From Oscillospiraceae bacterium (GTDB taxonomy: Bacteria; Bacillota; Clostridia; Oscillospirales; Ruminococcaceae), in the NCBI GenBank assembly GCA_900752625.1, contig CAADWC010000304.1, forward strand, positions 1 to 16,079: DNA of 16,079 bases, given 5' to 3'. Of the stretch, positions 9,372 to 16,079 are shown in pieces. The notes under the pieces are model-generated. The model did no database searches. It worked only from the letters and a program-made list of their open reading frames with translations, and was not told the DNA's origin. The first letter of the stretch is position 1; each line of letters begins with the position of its first letter. Made by a program: the position numbers and the translations under genes.

Positions 9372-10166
9372 TCACAAACTGTTAAAAGCATCGTCTACAA
9401 TCAGATCGATATTTATATCTGTATTTTTTATTTCATCTTTTTTCGTCAGACAGGCAAGATACTCAATATTACCGTCTGAACCTTTTATTTCCGAAAACGT
9501 AAGACCGGAAATACTCAAACCGCACTCGTTGAAATAAGATGTTATATCATTAAGTACCGATCTATGAATCTTTTTATCCTTTACCACGCCTTTTTTATTC
9601 AACGCTCCCCTGCCGGCTTCAAACTGGGGTTTTATCAGTACCGCAAATATACATCCGTTATCAGAGCAGTTAAATAATGCTTTCATTATAAGCTTAAGCG
9701 AAATAAACGAAACGTCAACGCTTATAAATTTAACGTTTTCTTTAAAAAAGCCGCGTGTAAGATCCCGTGCATTTATCCCCTCACAGTTTACCACACGGCT
9801 GTCCGCAGCCAGTCTGCTTTCAAGCTGTCCGTGTCCCACGTCCACAGCATAAACCTTTTCAGCGCCTTTTTCCAGCAGTACCTCTGTAAAACCTCCAGTA
9901 GACGCTCCTATATCGGCACATACCATACCGGAAACGTCAATATTAAACGCTTCAAAAGCCTTAATAAGCTTTAATGCGCCGCGACCCACATATTTCAAGT
10001 CCTGAGCAGTTAAAGTTACAATATCGCTTTCACTTACAGTTTGGGATGGCTTTAAAGCCATCTTGGAATTAACCAAAACTCTCTGGTTTTTTATAAGGCT
10101 TTTTGCTCTTTCCCTGCTTTTGGCATATCCGTTTTCAACCAGATATGCGTCTAGTCTTCTATCCAT
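9372..10166 (-). CDS. tlyA: TlyA family rRNA 2'-O-methyltransferase
   Basis: TlyA proteins methylate ribose 2'-OH groups in rRNA; the Mycobacterium enzyme modifies 16S C1409 and 23S C1920 and affects capreomycin sensitivity. I choose the ATG at 10166 (264 aa, usual size), giving MDRRLDAYLVENGYAKSRER, a classic S4 RNA-binding domain (about 1-60). The Rossmann FtsJ-like domain follows with the SAM site DIGASTGGF (85-93) and AVDVGHGQL (107-115). ISVDVSFISL, LIKPQFEAGRG and a late SEIKGSDGN segment match the family's K-D-K-E type catalytic residues. The frame is open 20 codons further upstream inside dxs, but that part is not family-like. The chosen start overlaps the dxs stop by 8 bases. Targets in this organism are inferred from homology. 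Confidence 0.93.
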   Translation of the reverse strand: MDRRLDAYLVENGYAKSRERAKSLIKNQRVLVNSKMALKPSQTVSESDIVTLTAQDLKYVGRGALKLIKAFEAFNIDVSGMVCADIGASTGGFTEVLLEKGAEKVYAVDVGHGQLESRLAADSRVVNCEGINARDLTRGFFKENVKFISVDVSFISLKLIMKALFNCSDNGCIFAVLIKPQFEAGRGALNKKGVVKDKKIHRSVLNDITSYFNECGLSISGLTFSEIKGSDGNIEYLACLTKKDEIKNTDINIDLIVDDAFNSL

Positions 10167-12009
10167 TTTTAAGAAAATCCTCAATACTTTTGGCCATCTT
10201 TTCCGGTGAAAAACCACACTGTTCAAGTAAATAACCTACCTTGCCGTGCTTTACAAATCCTTCTATTGTAAAAGGCGCTATATTATTGCATATAGCGCAG
10301 TATTTTTCCGATACGGAACCGAATGTATAGGATTCCTCAAAGAAAAAGACCAGCTTATAGTCTGAAATAATATCTATAATTTTCTCCTCGATCGGAAAAA
10401 TTTTAACCAGTTTAAGCGTATCAAAATCTATTCCTCTGCTATGCAATATTTCTTCCGCTTTTAAAACATTGTTATACAGCCTTCCGTATGTAACGACAAG
10501 AATCCCGTTTCCGTTATCCTTATAGCTGTAGAACGTATTTATTTTTGATTTATCATAAACCGACTTGTCGTTTCCTCTGGGATACCGTACTGCGGAAATT
10601 CCCGTATCCTCATTCACAGCCTTTCTGAGACACGCTTTCAGCTCCTCATAGCATGACGGGGAATATATGGTGATCCCAGGAACGGATGTCAGGAACGAAA
10701 CGTCAAAGATACCCTGATGAGTTTCTCCGTCTTCACCGACTATTCCTGCTCTGTCAATGGCTATTACCGCATGGGCATTACTGATGGCAAGATCATGAAT
10801 GATCTGATCGTAGCTTCTTTGTAAAAAGGATGAATATACTGCGAAAACCGGTATCATTCCCATCGAAGCCAGGCCGCCGCAAAAGGTTACCGCATGCTCT
10901 TCGGCAATTCCAACATCAAAAAAGCGCTCAGGAAAAGCTTTATAAAAATACTGGAGCCCTGTTCCGTATTTCATTGCAGCAGTTATCGCGCATATCCTTT
11001 TATCAGTCTGAGCCATCTGCGTAAGTTCTTTTCCGAAAACAGAGGAAAAGCTGTCGGAAAGGACTACGTCCGGATTGCCGGTAGCTATTTCAAATGAACC
11101 GATACCGTGATATTCTCCCGGATTGTCCTCCGCCGGAGCATATCCCTTTCCTTTGACTGTATTAACATGAACAAGTACCGGTCTGTTAAGCGCTTTTGCT
11201 GCCGTAAGACCGTTTTCAAGCTCCTCTATATTATGTCCGTCAAGAGGACCTATAAACTCAAAACCGAGATCTTCAAACATAGTACTGTTCAAAACAAGAT
11301 TTTTTACCGCTTTTTTTGTGGATTTAAGGGCGCGCTTGATCGGCTGTCCGATAACAGGCGTTTTATTAAGTACCTTTTCTACCGCGCTTTTAGTTTTGTG
11401 GTACGAGTCTTTAGTTCTCAGAGTCGACAGGTATTTTGCCATGCTTCCTACATTTTTGGAAATAGACATTTCATTATGATTGAGAATTATGATTAAATTT
11501 GTATCGCTTTTTCCGGCGTTATTCAAACCCTCATATACAAGTCCTCCTGTGAAAGCGCCGTCGCCAAGTATTGCGATCGTATGATGGTTATCGCCGCCGA
11601 GTTTCATTGCCGCTGCAATTCCAAGGGCGGCCGAAACGGAATTTGAGCTGTGACCGCTTATAAAAGCGTCATGCTCCGACTCCTCCGGACGGCAAAATCC
11701 GGAAATTCCGTTTTCAGTCCTGAGAGTTCCGAACCTGTCAAGACGTCCGGTAAGTATTTTATGTGTATAAGACTGATGTCCGACGTCCCATACGATTTTA
11801 TCCTTGGGTGATTCAAACACCCTGTGAACTGCCATTGTCAGCTCGACCGTACCCAGATTTGAAGCAAGATGTCCGCCGTTCTGAGAAACGGTATCGATAA
11901 GTATGTTTCTTATATCGGCGCAAAGCATATCACATTGCTCTATACTCAGCTTCTTTAAATCCTCGGGTAAATGCATCTTATATATATTCGGTTTTCTTAT
12001 TTCCGGCAT
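10159..12009 (-). CDS. dxs: 1-deoxy-D-xylulose-5-phosphate synthase
   Basis: Dxs condenses pyruvate and glyceraldehyde 3-phosphate using thiamine diphosphate. It is the first step of the MEP route to isoprenoids and also feeds thiamine and pyridoxal synthesis. The 616-aa length is standard. Seen in order: GGHLASNLG (45-53), DVGHQSYTHKILTGR (75-89), SGHSSNSVSAALG (118-130), the thiamine-diphosphate site GDGAFTGG (149-156) with LNHNEMSI (176-183), and the catalytic glutamate E370 in DVGIAEEHAVTF. The C-terminal transketolase half includes AIDRAGIVGEDGETHQG. The NHN in place of the commoner NDN is a small variation. It follows ispA by 21 bases with a GGGGGA ribosome site and overlaps tlyA. Together with ispA it makes this a local isoprenoid module. 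Confidence 0.97.
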   Translation of the reverse strand: MPEIRKPNIYKMHLPEDLKKLSIEQCDMLCADIRNILIDTVSQNGGHLASNLGTVELTMAVHRVFESPKDKIVWDVGHQSYTHKILTGRLDRFGTLRTENGISGFCRPEESEHDAFISGHSSNSVSAALGIAAAMKLGGDNHHTIAILGDGAFTGGLVYEGLNNAGKSDTNLIIILNHNEMSISKNVGSMAKYLSTLRTKDSYHKTKSAVEKVLNKTPVIGQPIKRALKSTKKAVKNLVLNSTMFEDLGFEFIGPLDGHNIEELENGLTAAKALNRPVLVHVNTVKGKGYAPAEDNPGEYHGIGSFEIATGNPDVVLSDSFSSVFGKELTQMAQTDKRICAITAAMKYGTGLQYFYKAFPERFFDVGIAEEHAVTFCGGLASMGMIPVFAVYSSFLQRSYDQIIHDLAISNAHAVIAIDRAGIVGEDGETHQGIFDVSFLTSVPGITIYSPSCYEELKACLRKAVNEDTGISAVRYPRGNDKSVYDKSKINTFYSYKDNGNGILVVTYGRLYNNVLKAEEILHSRGIDFDTLKLVKIFPIEEKIIDIISDYKLVFFFEESYTFGSVSEKYCAICNNIAPFTIEGFVKHGKVGYLLEQCGFSPEKMAKSIEDFLKNG

Positions 12010-12030
12010 TACATGATTTCCCCCAAAAAA

Positions 12031-12921
12031 TCAGCTTCGTCTTTCAAGCAAGCTTTCGGTAAGCTCGCATAAAAAGCCGTTATCATTAAATTCGTTCAGA
12101 TACGAAAGAGCTTCTCCAGTAATTCTGTCAGCCTCATAATGCGATTTTTCCAAGCCAAGAACAGATACATATGTGCTTTTATTCTGTTCTCTGTCGCTTC
12201 CGATCGGCTTTCCGACCTCTTCAAACGTACCGGTTACATCAAGAATATCGTCGACTATCTGAAACGCTCTTCCCAGCGCCGAAGCATATTGGGCGGCCGC
12301 AGGAATCTTATCATATTTTCCCGCTAACACCACGCCCATGACACAGGCCGCCTCGATCAAAGCGCCCGTCTTATGCTCCTGAAGAATATTTAAAGTTTCC
12401 ACAGATATTTCCTTTCCCTCAGACTGCAAATCAATTACCTGCCCGCCTATCATTCCGTTGATGCCGACTGATTTTGAAAGTACTGATATAAGCATTACTG
12501 CGGTTTCGGCGGTAATGCTGCCGTTCATCGCCGCACCCGAAATAACCTCAAAAGGCAGCGTATTCAAAGCGTCGCCCGCAAGCAAGGCTATATTTTCCGG
12601 AAAAGCCTTGTGACATGACGGTCTTCCACGTCTGTAATCGTCATTATCCATACACGGAAGATCGTCATGAATGAGAGAAAAGGTATGGATCATTTCAATT
12701 GTACAGGCAATATCAAGAATATTTGATATATCGCCTCCGCACATCCGGCAGAACTCCAGCATAAGCACCGGTCTGAGTCTTTTTCCTCCTGCCATAAGCG
12801 AATATTCCATTGCTTCTGCAACTATACCCTGAAGCGCAGGCTTCTCCTGCGTAAACTTCAAAAGCTCCTGCTCGATCTGAGCGCAGTAATCTTTTAATCT
12901 AAGCTCGTTTATCTCAGTCAT
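12031..12921 (-). CDS. ispA: Geranyl/farnesyl diphosphate synthase (short-chain polyprenyl synthase)
   Basis: IspA elongates dimethylallyl diphosphate with isopentenyl diphosphate to C10/C15 chains, supplying precursors for undecaprenyl carriers and quinones. The 296-aa protein has GGKRLRPVL (45-53), the first aspartate-rich motif DDLPCMD (86-92) followed by NDDYRRGRPSCHKAF, and the second motif in GRAFQIVDDILDVTG near the end. The extra residues in DDxxxxD are the signature of the bacterial farnesyl diphosphate synthase type. Its ATG shares one base with the xseB stop (TAATG), so it is translationally coupled. Chain length (C15 rather than C20) is inferred from family, not proven. Confidence 0.95.
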   Translation of the reverse strand: MTEINELRLKDYCAQIEQELLKFTQEKPALQGIVAEAMEYSLMAGGKRLRPVLMLEFCRMCGGDISNILDIACTIEMIHTFSLIHDDLPCMDNDDYRRGRPSCHKAFPENIALLAGDALNTLPFEVISGAAMNGSITAETAVMLISVLSKSVGINGMIGGQVIDLQSEGKEISVETLNILQEHKTGALIEAACVMGVVLAGKYDKIPAAAQYASALGRAFQIVDDILDVTGTFEEVGKPIGSDREQNKSTYVSVLGLEKSHYEADRITGEALSYLNEFNDNGFLCELTESLLERRS

Positions 12922-13106
12922 TATTCTTCCTCCGAAGCAGACAGCGTTTCGACTTGCAGTCTGGCGTTTTCAAGCAGTTTTTTGCAGTCTACAGAGAGCG
13001 CCACACCCTCTTTATATAAATCCAAAGCTTCGTTAAGAGTCAGTTTTCCGCTCTCAAGGGCTTTGACTATCTCGTCCAGTCTTTTTATGGAATCCTCGTA
13101 TGTCAT
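12921..13106 (-). CDS. xseB: Exodeoxyribonuclease VII small subunit
   Basis: XseB copies bind the coiled-coil region of XseA to form exonuclease VII, which degrades single-stranded DNA from both ends. The 61-aa protein begins MTYEDSIKRLDEIVKALESG and continues LTLNEALDLYKEGVALSVDCKKLL, the two-helix family pattern. It is near the short end for the family (often 65-80 aa) because it has only a brief acidic tail (EEE). It lies 18 bases after xseA, with an A/G-rich ribosome site (AAGGAAAAAAAGGAA), and shares a base with ispA. Confidence 0.94.
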   Translation of the reverse strand: MTYEDSIKRLDEIVKALESGKLTLNEALDLYKEGVALSVDCKKLLENARLQVETLSASEEE

Positions 13107-13124
13107 TTCCTTTTTTTCCTTTCG

Positions 13125-14309
13125 TCATTCTATAACAGCGCCGCATGACGAATCCTTGAATCTTATCTCGACCTTGTCGCCGCTGTTCAGTTCTTCCGCT
13201 GTATATACCGCCTTCCCGTTCTTTGTGGTTATAGTATATCCTCTTTCCAGAACGTTAAAAGGACTTAAAGCCTGAAGCTGAACCAAGTATTTATCAAATG
13301 CTGCGGTTTCATATTTTACTCTTGCTGAAATCAGCTTGTTAAGCTTCTCCTGCAAATTGCTTATACCGATTAAACTGTTTTCGAGCTTTTTATAAGGCGA
13401 ATTTAAATTAAGCACGGAACTGATATCAGATAATCTTACTCCCTTATATGATATACATTTCCGTATCGCATTGTCCAAGTTAAATCTCATGGATCGGCAG
13501 GCATTGAATAATACGGAAATATCCGGTGTCGCCTGTTCTGCGGCCGCGGAAGGCGTAGGAGTTCTTAAATCCGCAGCATAATCGGCAAGCGTTGTATCGG
13601 TTTCATGGCCTACTGCGGAAATCAGCGGTGTGCAGCAGCTGAAAATTGCCATTGCTACCGCCTCGGTATTGAACGGCATCAGATCCTCAAAAGAACCGCC
13701 GCCTCTGGCAAGAATGATAGTATCGGCTCCGCAGCTGTCCGCTTTTTTTAAAGCCGCGCATATAGAATCAGCAGCCTGAACGCCCTGCACCTGAGCCGGA
13801 CAGATCAATACTGAGCAAATCGGGAAACGCCTTGATAGTATATTCAGAATATCCTGAAGCGCAGCTCCCGTCAGAGAGGTTACCACCGCTATCTTTCTAG
13901 GAAAATAAGGGACAGGCTTCTTTGCCGACTCCTCAAATACGCCTCTGCTTTTCAGCTTTTCCTTTACTTGCTCGATTCCCGTATAAACCGCTCCTATGCC
14001 GAGCGGCTGCATATCCGAAACTATTATCTGATAAATGCCGTCACGTTCATAAACCTCAAGATTTCCGCTGACCAGCACTTTCATTCCGTTTTCAGGCGTA
14101 AACTTCAGCTTCTGAGCATTGCCGGAAAACATAACGCACTTTACTACGCTGTTTTCATCCTTTAACGAAAAGTAAGCATGACCGGATTTATAATGCAAAC
14201 TGAAATTGGAAATTTCGCCCTTTACCGCTATGCCTTTCAGCTTTAAATCCGATCGGATCTTAAACTGAACATATTTATTAAGCTGAGAAACAGACAAAAT
14301 TGAACTCAT
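13125..14309 (-). CDS. xseA: Exodeoxyribonuclease VII large subunit
   Basis: XseA is the catalytic subunit of exonuclease VII, used in mismatch repair and removal of single-stranded DNA. The 394-aa length is normal. It has an N-terminal OB-fold DNA-binding domain (about 20-105, including VKGEISNFSLHYKSGHAYFSL), GGGSFEDLMPFN (203-214), the catalytic-domain hallmark VGHETDTTLADYAADLRTPTPSAAAE (from 233), a helical coiled-coil segment (about 265-345) and a short C-terminal domain with LERGYTITTKNGK. The ATG follows the TGA of the upstream gene with no base between them, so it is very likely coupled. xseB is next in the same unit. Confidence 0.96.
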   Translation of the reverse strand: MSSILSVSQLNKYVQFKIRSDLKLKGIAVKGEISNFSLHYKSGHAYFSLKDENSVVKCVMFSGNAQKLKFTPENGMKVLVSGNLEVYERDGIYQIIVSDMQPLGIGAVYTGIEQVKEKLKSRGVFEESAKKPVPYFPRKIAVVTSLTGAALQDILNILSRRFPICSVLICPAQVQGVQAADSICAALKKADSCGADTIILARGGGSFEDLMPFNTEAVAMAIFSCCTPLISAVGHETDTTLADYAADLRTPTPSAAAEQATPDISVLFNACRSMRFNLDNAIRKCISYKGVRLSDISSVLNLNSPYKKLENSLIGISNLQEKLNKLISARVKYETAAFDKYLVQLQALSPFNVLERGYTITTKNGKAVYTAEELNSGDKVEIRFKDSSCGAVIE

Positions 14310-15245
14310 TCAGATCAGACCCTTTCTGACAGCGCTGTATATTGCCGCTCCGACAGCGTTATCTCTTGAAAACTCAGGCTCGGCAAAATATCCGTGCTCC
14401 AAATTTGACGCAATAAACTTATTTGACATAACTCCGCCGGCATATATAAACGGCAGTTCGCCGTATTTTAGTTTGGCCAGTTTCGTCATTTCCTTTATTG
14501 CCGCAAGTATTGAAGAAATGCAAAAAAAGGCTACATCCTCTTTGGATACACCGGAGCCGTACATATTCCTGCATTGATTTTCAACTCCGGAAAGGCAGCA
14601 GTTCATATCTTTCATCGAAGGCTTTATCCTGTAACTTGCTCCGCTTTTCAAAGCAAGTCTTTCAAGCTCGATTCCGCAAGGAAAATCCAATCCCAGCATT
14701 ATTCCGGTTCTGTCGATCACCTGTCCCGCATTCAAATCAAGAGAACAGCCGATGGTTTCAATATTCAGAACAGTGTCTTTATTCGGCGTACACAGCAGCA
14801 TATCTGTAGTACCGCCGCTTACGTGAAAAGCTATAAAAGAAGAATCCTCTTTAAGCAGCTTCAGCATTTTACAGGAATATAAAGCTGCCAGTATATGTCC
14901 GGTCTGGTGTGAAGTAAACTCAGGAACTAGCCCAAGCGCCAGACCCATAACCTCGGCGGCAGACTGTCCCACCAGAAAACACGGCATATATGAACCGTCA
15001 AAAGAACGCGGTTTGACAGATACACCTATACCCGAAAGTTTCACAGCGTTCTCCGGCATAACATCCTTCAGAACGCGCGGCAGCTGCTTGGTGTGATGAA
15101 ATACTGCGTCGGACTGCCTTAAACCTTTTTCGCCGCGCTTTACAGGCAGCAACATCTTGCTTTGAACAACTTTCATGCTGTCCGTATCAAGAAGTGCGGC
15201 AGATGTGGTGTAATTGCTGGTATCTATTCCGAGTATCTTACTCAT
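14310..15245 (-). CDS. TsaD/Kae1-like protein (peptidase M22 family paralog)
   Basis: This 311-aa protein has the ASKHA-fold architecture of TsaD, the tRNA threonylcarbamoyladenosine transferase, but is shorter (TsaD is about 335-345 aa) and diverged. It starts with the phosphate-loop-like ILGIDTSNYTTSAAL. The metal-ligand pattern is kept: H113 and H117 in FTSHQTGHILAAL, and D295 in SRDNAVGAA. Also kept are the nucleotide-binding HVSGGTTDML (141-150) and YAGGVMSNKF (268-277), and an LSG near 218-220 where TsaD has FSGL. Family members of this kind are usually annotated O-sialoglycoprotein endopeptidase, a historical and misleading name. I choose the ATG at 15245, with GGGGA 10 nt upstream; an ATG 12 bases earlier has its purines too close. 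It overlaps the nusB stop by 8 bases and abuts xseA, in the slot that folD occupies in Bacillus subtilis. It is probably not the housekeeping TsaD; its role is unknown. Confidence 0.85.
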   Translation of the reverse strand: MSKILGIDTSNYTTSAALLDTDSMKVVQSKMLLPVKRGEKGLRQSDAVFHHTKQLPRVLKDVMPENAVKLSGIGVSVKPRSFDGSYMPCFLVGQSAAEVMGLALGLVPEFTSHQTGHILAALYSCKMLKLLKEDSSFIAFHVSGGTTDMLLCTPNKDTVLNIETIGCSLDLNAGQVIDRTGIMLGLDFPCGIELERLALKSGASYRIKPSMKDMNCCLSGVENQCRNMYGSGVSKEDVAFFCISSILAAIKEMTKLAKLKYGELPFIYAGGVMSNKFIASNLEHGYFAEPEFSRDNAVGAAIYSAVRKGLI

Positions 15246-15654
15246 CTGACGGCGCATCCCCGCTTCTGGAATACGAGCCCAGTACTCCGTTTATAAAAGC
15301 TATATCAGGTTCCTGCGCATATTTCTGGGCAAGAGCTACGGCTTCGCTTATCGCAACGTTTACCGGCACTTTTTCATCATACAGCGCCTCATATATTGCA
15401 AGGCGAATAATTGCCAGATTGATTTTCGGAATTCTTTCAATAGATCTTTTATTGCTGAACCTGGAAATTATCCCATCAAGCTCATCCTGTTTGTCAAGAA
15501 TCCCCTTGACAAGCCGTACGGCTTCTTCATTTATTTTAAAGTCGTCATATTCTTCGGAAATTTTTATTATATCGTCTATCGACTCGTCGCGGAAAAGCTT
15601 CTCAAAGGATAAAATAAAAGCGGTTTCGCGAACCTCTCTTCTCTTTGCAGCCAC
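15238..15654 (-). CDS. nusB: Transcription antitermination factor NusB
   Basis: NusB with NusE (S10) binds boxA RNA and supports antitermination of rRNA operons. The 138-aa all-helical protein is typical in size and includes RREVRETAFILSFEKLF at the start and PVNVAISEAVALAQKYAQ plus AFINGVLGSYSR near the end, the latter being the conserved family signature. The start is GTG (15654-15652), with AAGGA 9 nt upstream. The protein contains no internal methionine, so no later ATG is available. It overlaps the TsaD-like gene by 8 bases. Confidence 0.95.
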   Translation of the reverse strand: MAAKRREVRETAFILSFEKLFRDESIDDIIKISEEYDDFKINEEAVRLVKGILDKQDELDGIISRFSNKRSIERIPKINLAIIRLAIYEALYDEKVPVNVAISEAVALAQKYAQEPDIAFINGVLGSYSRSGDAPSDE

Positions 15655-15691
15655 TAAAACACATCCTTCACATTATTTACGTCATAAAACA

Positions 15692-15728
15692 CCGATAGCC
15701 CTCAGGAATATCATTCCCGAGAGCCGGT
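15692..15728 (-). terminator. Hairpin between the asp23-family gene and nusB (possible weak terminator or processing site)
   Basis: On the minus strand GCTCTCGGGAAT (15724-15713) pairs with ATTCCTGAGGGC (15709-15698) over 12 positions with two G-U wobbles and a 3-nt loop. An outer ACCG/CGGT pairing extends the stem past a 3-nt bulge. Only a short TTTT run follows, so termination would be partial. It lies in the 82-base gap between the two genes. Confidence 0.5.
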
Positions 15729-15736
15729 TAAAGCTA

Positions 15737-16079
15737 TTAAAAAACTGCGTCGCAAACCTTAACGTTTACCTTTGCGACAGTAAGTCCAAGCATACCCTGC
15801 ACGGCGCTTTTTATCTTATTCTGAACATTCTCGGCAGTATGCATTGCCTTTGCGCCGCTATTTATAATAATTCCCACTGAGACAGAAAGTACATCGTCTA
15901 CAAGACCGATGCGGATGTCGCCGAAATTTTCTCCTTTTAACCACAGCTGAATCGGATTTTTAGGAAGAGGTGCTATTCCACACACTCCTTCGACCTCTTT
16001 AACTGCATTATAGATTATACCGGCAATTACATCCTGGCTTACATGCAGGGTCTTGGAAATATTCTTTTCAACCTGACTC
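15737..16079 (-). CDS. Asp23/Gls24 family envelope stress-type protein, partial
   Basis: The gene is cut by the right edge. The last 114 codons are visible and the frame stays open to the end of the window (SQVEKNISKTLHVSQDVIAG, then IIYNAVKEVEGVCGIAPLP). The GTG that could begin an 82-aa product is clearly internal, because the upstream residues match the family's IS...V...IA...A..V.GV pattern. Asp23/Gls24 (DUF322) proteins are small alkaline-shock or cell-envelope-associated proteins. The Bacillus subtilis member YqhY is encoded at the same place, just before nusB, and is linked to fatty-acid/acetyl-CoA carboxylase control. A matching role here is inferred from position only. Confidence 0.9.
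   Translation of the reverse strand, partial: SQVEKNISKTLHVSQDVIAGIIYNAVKEVEGVCGIAPLPKNPIQLWLKGENFGDIRIGLVDDVLSVSVGIIINSGAKAMHTAENVQNKIKSAVQGMLGLTVAKVNVKVCDAVF

Noticed and set aside
9362..9391. Upstream extension of nadK
   Set aside because: The downstream ATG at 9361 has GAGGTG at good spacing, and the extra 10 residues overlap the end of tlyA.
10167..10226. Upstream extension of tlyA inside dxs
   Set aside because: The S4 domain begins exactly at MDRRLDAYL; the extra 20 residues are only the dxs coding strand in another frame.
11476..11484. Dxs NHN in place of the usual NDN thiamine-diphosphate motif
   Set aside because: Both asparagines and the EMSI that follows are kept, all other catalytic motifs are intact, and I believe this variant occurs in related clostridial enzymes, so it is not strong evidence of altered function.
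15194..15880. Plus-strand open frame of 228 codons opposite nusB and the asp23-family gene
   Set aside because: It runs antisense through nusB, the intergenic hairpin and the Asp23-family gene; Ser/Ile-rich composition is typical of a shadow frame.

Overview
The window is a compact stretch of a low-GC Clostridia chromosome. The gene order, protein sequences and A/T-rich, Shine-Dalgarno-rich junctions best fit the Oscillospiraceae/Ruminococcus group; the genus is inference. Every gene I can support lies on the minus strand, so transcription runs from 16079 towards 1.

Region 1 (16079 to about 6337) is a tightly packed housekeeping cluster: asp23/gls24 family (partial) - nusB - TsaD-like M22 paralog - xseA - xseB - ispA - dxs - tlyA - nadK - argR - recN. 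This is the classical Firmicutes nusB-to-recN neighbourhood (Bacillus subtilis yqhY-nusB-folD-xseA-xseB-ispA-dxs-yqxC-ahrC-recN). It has two differences: a TsaD/Kae1-like ATPase-fold protein sits in the folD position, and nadK lies between tlyA and argR. Many stop/start junctions abut or overlap by 1-8 bases, which suggests one transcript and translational coupling. The functions are mixed: rRNA antitermination, exonuclease VII, isoprenoid precursor synthesis, rRNA methylation, NADP synthesis, arginine control and recombinational repair.

Region 2 (about 6250 to 573) is a second transcription unit with its own extended -10 promoter (6219-6247): ligA, a very short inorganic-pyrophosphatase-like gene, then gatC-gatA-gatB, closed by a clear Rho-independent terminator (572-610). 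GatCAB makes Gln-tRNA(Gln) and/or Asn-tRNA(Asn) by transamidation.

Region 3 (about 557 to 1) is a third unit: a near-consensus promoter, a leader of roughly 220 nt carrying a strong intrinsic terminator, repeated complementary octamers and a palindrome, then the first 99 codons of an ABC exporter (permease N-terminus). This leader is the most regulated-looking DNA in the window and the best candidate for something not yet described.

There are no rRNA/tRNA genes, CRISPR arrays, insertion sequences or phage genes that I can see. Apart from the ABC-transporter leader, the TsaD paralog, the truncated pyrophosphatase homolog and a substituted NadK motif, the window is ordinary core genome.
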